64,000 bases of DNA from CAZYTM01 sp964649725 (GTDB lineage Bacteria > Desulfobacterota > Desulfuromonadia > Geobacterales > Geobacteraceae), in contig CAZYTM010000004.1 in assembly GCA_964649725.1 (NCBI GenBank), positions 62,001-126,000 on the forward strand. The letters run 5' to 3'. This document shows, piece after piece, positions 52,896-62,021 of this stretch. Both the position numbers and the translations under genes were made by a program. Below the pieces are notes generated by a model. It saw nothing but the letters and a program-made list of their open reading frames with translations, had not been told where the DNA came from and did no database searches. Each line of letters opens with the position of its first letter. Position 1 is the first letter of the stretch.

Positions 52896-54775
52896 TGAGT
52901 GAAATCCTGGGGAAATTGTCAAACCTGAGTGAGCTAAAAAAACTTTCCCTCAAGGAATTAGACCAGGTTGGCAGTGAACTACGACAAATAATTATATCCA
53001 CCTGTGCAGCTAATGGTGGTCATCTAGCGCCTAGCCTTGGAGTGGTAGAATTGACTTTAGCTCTGCATAGAGTTTTTGATTCACCACGTGATCGTTTTAT
53101 TTGGGATGTTGGACATCAGGCCTATGCACATAAGATTTTAACCGGGCGGTATTCAACTTTTTCAACATTGCGAACTAAGGGGGGGATAAGCGGGTTCCCA
53201 AAGAGGTCCGAGTCTTTGCATGACGCATTTGATACAGGGCATTCATCTACCTCTATATCAGCTGCACTTGGTTTAGCGGTTGCCCGTGATCTTAAACAGG
53301 CCAATAACAAAGTGGTTGCTATTATTGGTGATGGGTCAATGACTGGCGGAATTGCTTATGAAGGATTGAATCATGCAGGCCACCTGAATCGAGATCTCCT
53401 AGTTATTCTAAATGACAATGAAATGTCTATTGCTGAAAATGTTGGTGCTCTTTCAAATTTTCTAAGTAGAACTATTACAAGCGAATTTGTACATAAGATA
53501 AAGAAAGATCTAGAAGTATTTCTTGAAGGGCTTGACCATATTGGCATGAGAATGCTAAAGGTTGCCAAAAAAGCAGAAGAGTCTCTAAAAGGGCTATTCA
53601 CACCTGGGATGTTATTTGAAGCGTTTGGGTTCGAGTATATTGGACCTATTGATGGGCATAATATTGAACTTCTTGTGGAAACTTTTGAAAAGGTAAAACG
53701 ATTTGATGATGCAGTTCTGATTCACGTCCTTACAAAAAAAGGGAAGGGTTACCCTCCAGCCGAGAATAACCCTTCCCTTTTTCATGGAGTAGGGCCTTTT
53801 GATCATTCATCTGGCAAGATAAGTAAAAGTAAAGGTAACACTGCATCATATACAGCAATCTTTGGCGTAACAATTTCTGCACTTGCTTCCGAAGATGATC
53901 GAATAGTTGCCCTTACCGCAGCCATGCCAGATGGAACTGGACTTGCCGGTTTTTCCAAGGACTATCCCGATCGCTTCATTGATGTCGGGATAGCTGAACA
54001 GCACGGAGTAACTTTTGCAGCAGGTCTGGCTTCAGAAGGACTTAAACCGGTCTTTGCAGTATATTCTTCATTTCTGCAAAGAGCATATGACCAGGTTTTT
54101 CATGATGTCTGCCTACAGAATCTTCCGGTAATATTCGCCATTGATCGAGCTGGTGTTGTGGGGAGTGATGGGCCAACTCACCATGGAGTATTCGATTTTT
54201 CATTCCTTAGGCATCTTCCTAATATTTCAATTATGGCACCAAAGGATGAAAATGAACTGCAGCATATGCTTTACACTGCACTTCAATACGTTGGTCCTGT
54301 TGCAATACGTTATCCACGTGGTGATGGTTATGGTGTTCCTTTGGATCAAAAATTTAGTATGCTCCCTTGGGGAAAGGGTGAAGCTCTGCGCAGCGGTAAT
54401 GATGGGACACTTATGGCAATTGGTTCAATGGTTCACCCTGCTCTGGAGGCAGCTCAAATTCTATCCAATGAGGGGATAGAATTCTCTGTTATTAATGCAC
54501 GATTTCTCAAACCCTTTGATCGAACTTTATTGTTAAAGGTTGTTGAAAATGGGGGACTACTTGTCACTATAGAAGAGAATGTGCTGCAAGGTGGTTTCGG
54601 TTCTGCTGTTTTAGAGATTTTGGAAGAAGTAGGTATTGTAGATATACCATTGCTGCGCCTCGGTTACCCTGATATATTTATTGAGCAGGGTGAACAACCA
54701 TATCTACGAGCTTTATATGGGCTTAATGCAAATGGGATTGCTGCTCATGTCAGAAACAGATTGGATAAAAGTTAG
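52892..54775 (+). CDS. dxs: 1-deoxy-D-xylulose-5-phosphate synthase
   Basis: Thiamine-diphosphate enzyme for the first MEP-pathway step; its product also feeds PdxJ. The 627-residue product has DVGHQAYAHKILTGR, the cofactor motif GDGSMTGG beginning at residue 146 with its partner LNDNEMSIAENVGA, and the transketolase domains with DRAGVVGSDGPTHHG. ATG 52892 overlaps ispA. No clear terminator follows. Confidence 0.97.
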   Translation: MMSEILGKLSNLSELKKLSLKELDQVGSELRQIIISTCAANGGHLAPSLGVVELTLALHRVFDSPRDRFIWDVGHQAYAHKILTGRYSTFSTLRTKGGISGFPKRSESLHDAFDTGHSSTSISAALGLAVARDLKQANNKVVAIIGDGSMTGGIAYEGLNHAGHLNRDLLVILNDNEMSIAENVGALSNFLSRTITSEFVHKIKKDLEVFLEGLDHIGMRMLKVAKKAEESLKGLFTPGMLFEAFGFEYIGPIDGHNIELLVETFEKVKRFDDAVLIHVLTKKGKGYPPAENNPSLFHGVGPFDHSSGKISKSKGNTASYTAIFGVTISALASEDDRIVALTAAMPDGTGLAGFSKDYPDRFIDVGIAEQHGVTFAAGLASEGLKPVFAVYSSFLQRAYDQVFHDVCLQNLPVIFAIDRAGVVGSDGPTHHGVFDFSFLRHLPNISIMAPKDENELQHMLYTALQYVGPVAIRYPRGDGYGVPLDQKFSMLPWGKGEALRSGNDGTLMAIGSMVHPALEAAQILSNEGIEFSVINARFLKPFDRTLLLKVVENGGLLVTIEENVLQGGFGSAVLEILEEVGIVDIPLLRLGYPDIFIEQGEQPYLRALYGLNANGIAAHVRNRLDKS

Positions 54776-55093
54776 AAAGCCCTTCAAAAAATACTTTCTT
54801 TCCAGTTTCATGCAACGAGATAAATTCCTATAAGCTGGTACTTGTAGTATTTGACTTTATGATGACGGTAATTTTTGATGGTGAATATTTTCTTCAGAAT
54901 ATTACTGTGAACTTCAACACTTGCTGTTATTGCAACAGCTAAGTAGTCAAATATCTAATGATAACTAAATCTACTACCAACAGATTAGAAAATATAATGC
55001 TTATTACACATGGAAAAGTTTAGTCCCAAGACGCTTGACATGTAGCTATGCAGTCAAATTGTTGTTGATATTATCTAGAAAAAGGATGATATT
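54776..55093. other. Non-coding gap after dxs with nested inverted repeats
   Basis: About 318 bases without a supportable gene. TATTTGACT (54848-54856) and AGTCAAATA (54945-54953) are perfect inverted copies enclosing a small hairpin GCTGTT/AACAGC (54923-54939). No promoter is clear, though a TTGACA is seen near 55037. Confidence 0.5.
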
Positions 55094-56365
55094 TTGACTA
55101 GAAATAGTGTCTATATTGCTATGATTATGACAATTTATATTGCCCTGTCAGGCAATATCTCAATCGTATCTGGTAATGATCCGATTGTCCTCAATAATTA
55201 TGGCCTCGATTTAGTGCATCAGGGTGAATTAGGGAGAGGACTTGAGCAATTACAAAGGGCCTATAATCTATATCCATATAATAATATTTTGAAAAATAAT
55301 CTTGCTGAAGCCTATACTTTTATTGGGAAAAAACTTGTAGAACAGCGCAAATATGATGATGCAGCTGATAAATTTGATCTGGCACGGGAACTTGCCCCAG
55401 ACAATCCAATTTATGGTGTTTTGCGTGGGGTTGCATTTTATTCAGGGAAACGTTATGAGGCTGCATTATATGAATTCAACCGTGCAAGGAAACTAGGTGG
55501 GGATACAGTAGAAATATTATTTTACTCTGGGAAAACATATTACGATCAAGGGAATTTAGCTGCAGCTCTAGAATGTTGGGAAAGTGCAATTAAAATTAGT
55601 CCTGCTAATAAGACAATACAAGAACTTGCTGCAAGGGCACGCAAGGAATATGACATCGAAGCTAAGATGGATCAAGGATATAGCTCTCGATTTACCATTA
55701 CATATGACACGGAGTCACGTTCAAATATTGCTGGAGCTATCCTTGATGTTCTTGAAAGTGCTTATAACAAGATTAGTGCTGATCTCGAATATTTTCCTAA
55801 GTCTCGGACTCAAGTTATCATCTATACGAACAAAGATTATCGTATGATCGCTGATGGGCCTGATTGGTCAGGAGGCATGTATGATGGGAAAGTACGACTT
55901 CCAGTAGGGGGTGCGGTTGAGATGACTCCTATGCTTCGCTCTGTACTTTACCATGAGTATACCCATGCAATAGTTCATGACCTGGCAGGCAATAATTGTC
56001 CTTTCTGGCTAAATGAAGGTCTGGCGGAATATGAAGGTCGGACTCAGTTTAATACCCCTATGGCTTCATTGGGTCAGGCAATAACTAATAATGCATTTCT
56101 GCCTTTTTCTGTTTTAGAGAGACCAACAGCAGCTATGTCAAGTAAAGATGCTCAATTAGCTTATCAGCAGAGCTATGCAATGGTAAATTTTGTAATTGCA
56201 AGCTATGGGTGGCCAAAAATTATACAGATATTGATTAACCTTGGGTTAGGGATGACAATTACTGAATCAGTTAATAAAGCGCTTGCTGATTTGAGCATTG
56301 ATTATATTAGTATGGAGAAAGAATGGCAGATATATATGAAAAGAGAATTTGCTAGAGAACATTAA
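55094..56365 (+). CDS. Exported TPR protein with a gluzincin metallopeptidase domain
   Basis: The 423-residue product has a signal sequence, TPR repeats (about 30-185) and a peptidase MA-like domain. The zinc site is HEYTH (287-291) with E308 in NEGLAEYEG as likely third ligand. TTG 55094 with AAAAGGA eight bases upstream is the start. TPR plus gluzincin proteins are common, uncharacterised envelope proteins in Desulfuromonadota; substrate unknown. It is followed by an independent Rrf2 promoter. Confidence 0.85.
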   Translation: MTRNSVYIAMIMTIYIALSGNISIVSGNDPIVLNNYGLDLVHQGELGRGLEQLQRAYNLYPYNNILKNNLAEAYTFIGKKLVEQRKYDDAADKFDLARELAPDNPIYGVLRGVAFYSGKRYEAALYEFNRARKLGGDTVEILFYSGKTYYDQGNLAAALECWESAIKISPANKTIQELAARARKEYDIEAKMDQGYSSRFTITYDTESRSNIAGAILDVLESAYNKISADLEYFPKSRTQVIIYTNKDYRMIADGPDWSGGMYDGKVRLPVGGAVEMTPMLRSVLYHEYTHAIVHDLAGNNCPFWLNEGLAEYEGRTQFNTPMASLGQAITNNAFLPFSVLERPTAAMSSKDAQLAYQQSYAMVNFVIASYGWPKIIQILINLGLGMTITESVNKALADLSIDYISMEKEWQIYMKREFAREH

Positions 56366-56439
56366 CAATAACGAGTTAGAGGCAGTTATTGAAAGTTAAA
56401 ACAAGCAGGCTTAATTATCAATAAACAGAAAATATTCAC

Positions 56440-56474
56440 TTGACAGGATAATTGTTTTGAATTATACAAGACAA
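56440..56474 (+). promoter_or_regulatory. Promoter and possible operator of the Rrf2 gene
   Basis: TTGACA (56440-56445), 17 bases, TATACA (56463-56468). A dyad TTGTTTTG (56452-56459) / CAAGACAA (56467-56474), one mismatch, overlaps the -10 box and would fit autorepression. Confidence 0.65.
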
Positions 56475-56496
56475 AACAGGTCCTAAAGGTATCGTT

Positions 56497-56901
56497 ATGA
56501 TGGAGCTTACTCGCAAGGGTGAATATGCAATTCGTGGGATAATATATTTGGCCCAACAACCATCAGGTTCAATGTCGCTTGTCAGTGATATTGCGGTTGC
56601 ATCTAATGTACCTAAGACATTTCTGGCAAAGATTTTTCAGAGTTTTGCAAAACTTGGCATTATCAAGTCTTTTCGTGGTACAGGTGGAGGTTTTACGTTA
56701 GCTAAACCTGCGACTGAAATATCCTTGTTAGAAATAGTTGAAGCTGTTGAAGGGCCTATTATTCCAAATCGTTGTCTATTGGGAAAAGGTGCATGTGATA
56801 GGGATTCCAAATGTATGGTACACCCGGTTTGGCGTAATGTGCAAATACAAGTAATTAAAGTTCTTGAAAATGTCAGCATTGCTGAGTTAGCCAAACAATA
56901 A
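56497..56901 (+). CDS. Rrf2-family Fe-S transcriptional regulator
   Basis: A 134-residue winged-helix protein (ELTRKGEYAIRGIIYLA, VPKTFLAKIFQSFAKLGI, GTGGGFTLAKP). Three cysteines, C93, C100 and C106, sit where IscR and NsrR bind a cluster. It could sense iron-sulfur status, oxygen or nitric oxide. Placed just before cydAB, it probably controls the bd oxidase and its own promoter; this is inference from context. Confidence 0.9.
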   Translation: MMELTRKGEYAIRGIIYLAQQPSGSMSLVSDIAVASNVPKTFLAKIFQSFAKLGIIKSFRGTGGGFTLAKPATEISLLEIVEAVEGPIIPNRCLLGKGACDRDSKCMVHPVWRNVQIQVIKVLENVSIAELAKQ

Positions 56902-56930
56902 TTTTTTTTGAATATAAAAAGGACTAAGTT

Positions 56931-56947
56931 AGCCTTATTAGGCTTTT
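56931..56947 (+). terminator. Short hairpin between the Rrf2 gene and cydA
   Basis: AGCCT (56931-56935) pairs with AGGCT (56940-56944) and a few T follow. Weak; some read-through into cydAB is likely. Confidence 0.35.
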
Positions 56948-57026
56948 GTAATAGTTGTGATAGTATTGTAAATTATAAAGAATGTGCCGATTTTATATAG
57001 AGGAAACTACAAGGGAGGAAAACTGT

Positions 57027-58367
57027 ATGGATGTGCTAACCTTAAGCCGATGGCAGTTTGCGGTAACATGTATGTTTCACTTTATTTTTGTACCATTGAC
57101 GTTAGGGCTTTCTATACTGACTGCTTACATGGAAACCAAATATGTCAGGACTGGGGATGAAACGTATTTGCGTATGGCTAAGTTCTGGGGGAAACTATTT
57201 CTAATTAACTTTGCTTTAGGCGTAGTTACTGGAATTACCATGGAATTTCAGTTCGGCATGAACTGGGCAGAATATTCCAAATATGTCGGAGACATATTTG
57301 GGGCTCCTTTGGCAATTGAAGCCACTGTAGCATTTTTTTTGGAATCTGTCTTTATCGGGGTCTGGATTTTTGGTTGGAATAAAGTTTCTAAGTCTATACA
57401 TGCATTATCAATATGGCTCGTTGCATTTGCTACCAACCTTTCAGCACTATGGATATTATTAGCCAATGGCTGGATGCAAAATCCGGTTGGTTATGTTATT
57501 CGAAACAATCGGGCAGAAATGATCGATTTTGTGGCACTCATCACAAACCCCTATGGTGTGCTTAAATTTTTTCATACCTTATTGTCAGGATATATGGTTG
57601 CTGCATTTTTTGTTATGGGAATATCTGCGTATCATTTGCTCCGAAAAAATGAACTAGACTTTTTCAAGCGGTCATTTCGAACCGGCGCTTCATTTGGTCT
57701 GTTAGCTTCGTTATTGGTTTTCGTTACCGGGGACTTTTCTGCAGTTGAAGTGGCGAAAGTCCAGCCAACAAAATTTGCAGCTATGGAATCGGTCTGGGAA
57801 ACAAAAAAAGGCGTGGGGCTAAACTTGCTGTTGATGCCAGACCCTCTTCGTGAATGCAACAGTATTGAACAGCTTTGTATCCCGAATGTTGTCAGTCTTT
57901 TGGCATTTCATGCACCAAATGCTGAGATTAAAGGACTCAAGGATTTCCCTAAAGAATTAAGACCTCCGGTGTTACCAACTTTTATCAGTTTTCGTGTAAT
58001 GGTTGGCCTAGGGATGTTTATGGTGATAGCTTCTTTGACTGGCTTCATTGTTTCACGATGGGGAAAGTTGGAAAACCAGACACTGTTTCTCAAAATTATG
58101 CTCTTTTCCATACCTGTACCATACCTGGCTGCCCAGCTAGGTTGGGTGGTTGCTGAGGTAGGACGTCAACCCTGGATAGTCTATGGAGTGATGAAAACAT
58201 CTGATGCTGTTTCAAAGTCGATTAGTGTCTCACAAGTTGTCGGCTCATTATTAGGATTTACTATTCTTTACAGTGCTCTTGGGGTAGTGGATATATATTT
58301 GCTAGCCAAAATAGCCAAAAAAGGTCCTGACAACGATCTTTCTGCCATTATTAAACCACTGAGATAG
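57027..58367 (+). CDS. cydA: Cytochrome bd ubiquinol oxidase subunit I
   Basis: Haem-bearing subunit of the high-affinity terminal oxidase. From ATG 57027, with GGGAGGAAA upstream, it has 446 residues; the upstream frame to 56982 is not needed. H18 matches the b595 ligand of E. coli. The quinol-site segment VAKVQPTKFAAMES and the GRQPW motif are present. It is shorter than E. coli CydA (522), so it belongs to the short Q-loop class. In a largely anaerobic lineage it would serve oxygen defence or microaerobic respiration. Confidence 0.95.
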   Translation: MDVLTLSRWQFAVTCMFHFIFVPLTLGLSILTAYMETKYVRTGDETYLRMAKFWGKLFLINFALGVVTGITMEFQFGMNWAEYSKYVGDIFGAPLAIEATVAFFLESVFIGVWIFGWNKVSKSIHALSIWLVAFATNLSALWILLANGWMQNPVGYVIRNNRAEMIDFVALITNPYGVLKFFHTLLSGYMVAAFFVMGISAYHLLRKNELDFFKRSFRTGASFGLLASLLVFVTGDFSAVEVAKVQPTKFAAMESVWETKKGVGLNLLLMPDPLRECNSIEQLCIPNVVSLLAFHAPNAEIKGLKDFPKELRPPVLPTFISFRVMVGLGMFMVIASLTGFIVSRWGKLENQTLFLKIMLFSIPVPYLAAQLGWVVAEVGRQPWIVYGVMKTSDAVSKSISVSQVVGSLLGFTILYSALGVVDIYLLAKIAKKGPDNDLSAIIKPLR

Positions 58368-58376
58368 GAGGCTTAA

Positions 58377-59405
58377 ATGGAATATCAGATTATCTGGTTC
58401 GTTCTTTGGGGTGTACTTTGGACGGTCTATTTCATGCTCGATGGTTTTGTGATGGGTGCTGGCATACTACACCCTTTTCTTGGGAAAAGTGAAGCGGACA
58501 GACGGGTTATGATAAACAGTATAGGCCCTGTTTGGGACGGCAATGAGGTCTGGTTAATTACAGCAGGGGGTGCCACTTTTGCGGCATTTCCTACAACCTA
58601 TGCACTGATGTTCAGTTATCTATATACTGCATTACTTCTGCTTCTATTTGGACTAATTATTCGAGGTGTCTCATATGAATTTCGCGGCAAGGTAGATAAT
58701 GCTACTTGGCGTTTAGTATGGGATAATGCAATATTCATCGGGAATTTGGTTCCTGCTCTTCTTTTTGGAGTAGCCTTTGGCAATATATTTAGTGGTTTGC
58801 CAATAGATGCCAGAGGTTATCATGGATCTTTGATTGGGCTTCTCAATCCATTCGGGCTAATAACTGGTTTTCTTTTTGTTATGCTGTTTGTTGTCCATGG
58901 TGCTCTCTACGTGGCATCGAAATCAATCGGTGAACTAAGCAATAGAGCTCTTAGAAAAGCAATAGCTTTATGGCCAATACTATTAGTTACAGCGATTGTT
59001 TTTTTGGCCTACTGCAAAACTGCATCAAAATTATATGATAATTATTTGGCAAATCCTTATTTATTTATTGTGCCTGGAGTTGCTGTTTTGTCGCTATTTG
59101 CTATTCGTTATTTTGCTGCAAAAGAAGCAGTTCTGATGGCATTTTCCGGATCATGTTTGACTATAGTGTTAGTGGTAGCAACAGGGTTTATAGGTCTTTT
59201 TCCAAACCTTATACCTTCGAGTATAGATACTGTTTACAGTCTGACGTTATCAAATTCTTCCTCTAGCGTATATACGTTAAAGATTATGACAGTGGTAGCA
59301 TTTATCTTTGTGCCGATTGTTATAGCTTATAAGATATGGGTGTATAGGATATTCCGTGCTCCAGTAACAGCTGAGGGGGTATTTGCCGATAAACAGTCAT
59401 ATTGA
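58377..59405 (+). CDS. cydB: Cytochrome bd ubiquinol oxidase subunit II
   Basis: A 342-residue membrane subunit with DGFVMGAGILHPFLGK and GPVWDGNEVWLI near the N-terminus and about eight to nine membrane helices. GGAGG lies upstream of ATG 58377, nine bases after cydA. No cydX-like small gene is visible after it. Confidence 0.95.
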   Translation: MEYQIIWFVLWGVLWTVYFMLDGFVMGAGILHPFLGKSEADRRVMINSIGPVWDGNEVWLITAGGATFAAFPTTYALMFSYLYTALLLLLFGLIIRGVSYEFRGKVDNATWRLVWDNAIFIGNLVPALLFGVAFGNIFSGLPIDARGYHGSLIGLLNPFGLITGFLFVMLFVVHGALYVASKSIGELSNRALRKAIALWPILLVTAIVFLAYCKTASKLYDNYLANPYLFIVPGVAVLSLFAIRYFAAKEAVLMAFSGSCLTIVLVVATGFIGLFPNLIPSSIDTVYSLTLSNSSSSVYTLKIMTVVAFIFVPIVIAYKIWVYRIFRAPVTAEGVFADKQSY

Positions 59406-59582
59406 AATAAATTATTTAGAATTGGATTGATAGTCAGCATTGAATTGATATTATTCGCAGAGCAATAAGAATGAGGTTTATCTGGTAATTTAACAATGGT
59501 TTGATGATTTAAAAAATATTTATCTGTAATTCAAAATAAAAGGGGTATTACTGTATGCAGAATAAACTGCTAACTAGTATAT

Positions 59583-59846
59583 TTATATAAGAAATTGTTT
59601 GACTATATCTAGCATTCCGCCGGACTCATTGGCTAATGCAGCTTGTCGTTCTTCTAATGATAGCATTTTAAGCAAATAGGTGCGAGCTTGTTTGCGACTT
59701 CCAGCAATAGTTTCAGCCATTTTACACAGAATCCCAATCGGCATTCCGTTTCGGTAGCCATCTACTAGTTTTGCGATTTCATCTTTTTTCTGCGCTTTTG
59801 ACCATGTTTTAAATAATGATGCTCCTAAATCTGGATTGCCAAACAT
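59583..59846 (-). CDS. Small protein of unknown function
   Basis: An 87-residue, helix-rich soluble protein with FGNPDLGASLFKTWSKAQK at the start and IAGSRKQARTYLLKML in the middle. I choose the ATG at 59846 because AGGGGGTG lies a few bases before it; the frame extends to 59885. I do not recognise the family. It stands alone between cydB and the radical SAM gene, in reverse orientation. Confidence 0.65.
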   Translation of the reverse strand: MFGNPDLGASLFKTWSKAQKKDEIAKLVDGYRNGMPIGILCKMAETIAGSRKQARTYLLKMLSLEERQAALANESGGMLDIVKQFLI

Positions 59847-59962
59847 GTTCACCCCCTGAAACAATAAAATATCCAAAGAAATCAATTTGTAAACTGAATC
59901 ATAGAATAACGCAGGGGAGGTTTAGAGTCCAGTTTTTTATATGTTCTTTGAGCGCTCTTTTA

Positions 59963-59992
59963 TTGACCTTGCATCAAAACAGATGGTATGAA
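59963..59992 (+). promoter_or_regulatory. Candidate promoter of the radical SAM gene
   Basis: TTGACC (59963-59968), 18 bases, TATGAA (59987-59992), about 45 bases before the start codon. Confidence 0.45.
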
Positions 59993-60037
59993 TAAGAGAA
60001 AATCTTGTTTAAACATCTATTAATCATTATTTGACAA

Positions 60038-61429
60038 TTGGATCACAATTTGACTCCTAATTCAGAAATTAAAGCGCAAATAATAAATACTAACCGCAGT
60101 GAGTATGGATATTATTATGATCTTCTACGCTTTCCTACTCAAGAGCAAGTACAAGCTTTTACATCTAGCCGTGCTAAATTACTAACCGATTTGGCTGATT
60201 ATGTTAGATATTGTTGTAATGGCTCAAAGCTTGACTGTCGAAATCTATCCCCAGGGTGTTTGTCATGTATTGCCGGCAGCTGGTCGTGCCTATTCATAAA
60301 TGGTCGCTGTAACTGTAATTGTTTTTATTGCCCAAGCCCTCAAGACCAAAATATAATCCCAGTTACAAATGGCCTTTTCTTTGCTAATGCAGAAGAATAT
60401 GCTGATTATCTAAATGCTTTTGGATTTACTGGTGCGAGTATAAGTGGTGGTGAGCCGCTTCTTACGGCAGATAGGACTCTGGAGTATATTGCAAAGGTAA
60501 GAAGTCGATGTGGAGATGATTTACATATTTGGCTATATACCAATGGTACTCTTCTAACACCTGATTTATGTAATAAACTACGCGATGCAGGACTTGACGA
60601 AATTCGATTTGATACTGGAGCTATTCGCCACAATTTGAAAAAAGTTAGACTTGCAATTGGTAAAATACCAACTATATCAGTTGAGATTCCTGCTGTACCT
60701 GAAGAGTATCAACTCTTGAAAGGAAAATTAAGAGAAATGGCAGATATCGGGGTGAGTCATCTCAACCTTCACCAGTTGCGGCTCACTCCGCACAATTTGA
60801 AGAAGTTTGCAAGACGTAATTATACTTACATTCATGGAGATAAAATTACTGTTTTAGAATCTGAGTTGACAGCATTGAAGCTTATTTACCATGCGTATAA
60901 ATATAATATTAATTTGCCAGTTAATTATTGCTCGTACGTATATAAACGACGGTTTCAACATGCTGCTGTTCGTCGGCGAGCAGCGGAAATTTCTAGGTAT
61001 GGATATGAAGCGGTTACACCAAGTGGTTATCTCCGTACCATTAGCATAACTTCGACTGCAAAAAATATTAAAAATATAGTAATGAAGTTTGTAGATAGTG
61101 GTTTGGAGCCAGATTTATGGTCAATTTCAGAAGACAAATTAACTCTTAATATTTTTCCTAGACTCTGGCCTCTGGTTAATATGAATATACAGATTTCATT
61201 GAATTATCATGAAGCAGCTCTTGTTCGATTCATGCCTGGCAACAAATATAAAGAAGTAATATTTCTTAGTTCTGGACGTCGTATTGCTGTTGCTAGAAAA
61301 AAGGTTTATGGCCCTATTTCTGTCACGGCATCTCAAGTCAAGAGTATTGTCGAGGGGGGGCTAAACCTAACAATAAATGAGATTGCTCCATATGAAGTGA
61401 TTCCTGATGGACTTGCTGAATATTTCTAA
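60038..61429 (+). CDS. Radical SAM protein of unknown function
   Basis: A 463-residue cytoplasmic enzyme. The SAM-cluster motif is C91-x3-C95-x2-C98 in RCNCNCFYCPS. Upstream cysteines C59, C60, C67, C74, C77 and C84 could form an auxiliary cluster. GASISGGEPLL follows as the SAM-binding glycine motif. It starts with TTG 60038, lacking a clear ribosome site. No pathway partner lies beside it, so its substrate is unknown. Confidence 0.85.
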   Translation: MDHNLTPNSEIKAQIINTNRSEYGYYYDLLRFPTQEQVQAFTSSRAKLLTDLADYVRYCCNGSKLDCRNLSPGCLSCIAGSWSCLFINGRCNCNCFYCPSPQDQNIIPVTNGLFFANAEEYADYLNAFGFTGASISGGEPLLTADRTLEYIAKVRSRCGDDLHIWLYTNGTLLTPDLCNKLRDAGLDEIRFDTGAIRHNLKKVRLAIGKIPTISVEIPAVPEEYQLLKGKLREMADIGVSHLNLHQLRLTPHNLKKFARRNYTYIHGDKITVLESELTALKLIYHAYKYNINLPVNYCSYVYKRRFQHAAVRRRAAEISRYGYEAVTPSGYLRTISITSTAKNIKNIVMKFVDSGLEPDLWSISEDKLTLNIFPRLWPLVNMNIQISLNYHEAALVRFMPGNKYKEVIFLSSGRRIAVARKKVYGPISVTASQVKSIVEGGLNLTINEIAPYEVIPDGLAEYF

Positions 61430-61584
61430 TTATCTAGAATTGCAGTGCAGCATATTTTTATTCGCAAACAACTTGTTATTTTAAATAATATATATCCTTC
61501 AAGTAATTACAAAAATACATTCCAGAATTTCCCCACAATGACGATGAAATATGAAAGAGTATCAAATCAGGAAAGGTGGTTGTC

Positions 61585-61950
61585 GTGATTGAAAAAAGGC
61601 GTTTTCATCGAATCCTATTTCAGTCAAAATGTGTGCTCCAGCATTTAGATCTAATTTATCAAGGACAGATTGAAAATATCTCTCTAAAGGGTGCTTTGAT
61701 AAGTTTTGATGATGGGGTAGTAGTGCCTAATGGTGAAGATTGCAGGCTTACGATCGATCTTGATGGACTGAATTTGCAATTACATTTGTTTGTTAAAATA
61801 GTACATACTACATATACGATGCTTGGAGTACAGTTTATTTCCTGCGATATAACTACCCAAGAGCATCTTTTTAAATTAATAGAGGGGATAACACCATATC
61901 CGGAAAAGTTACGGGAAGAAATTAAATCGCTTGCTTTTGAAAATATATAA
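61585..61950 (+). CDS. PilZ-domain protein
   Basis: A 121-residue single PilZ domain, a c-di-GMP receptor fold. It has EKRRFHRILF (RxxxR motif) at the start and ENISLKGALISFDDG (D/NxSxxG motif) after it. The binding residues are intact, so it can likely bind c-di-GMP. GTG 61585 with AGGAAAGG nine bases upstream is preferred to GTG 61576. Targets are not indicated by neighbours. Confidence 0.85.
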   Translation: MIEKRRFHRILFQSKCVLQHLDLIYQGQIENISLKGALISFDDGVVVPNGEDCRLTIDLDGLNLQLHLFVKIVHTTYTMLGVQFISCDITTQEHLFKLIEGITPYPEKLREEIKSLAFENI

Positions 61951-62021
61951 CTATTTTAATTAAAGTGTTTGTTTCATGATGTAATGTTATTTACATATAG
62001 CATCTTTGCAGAAAATCATGA

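Noticed and set aside
55382..55397. TGGCAC...TTGC resembling a sigma-54 promoter
   Set aside because: Spacer is one base too long and the site is inside the TPR peptidase coding sequence.
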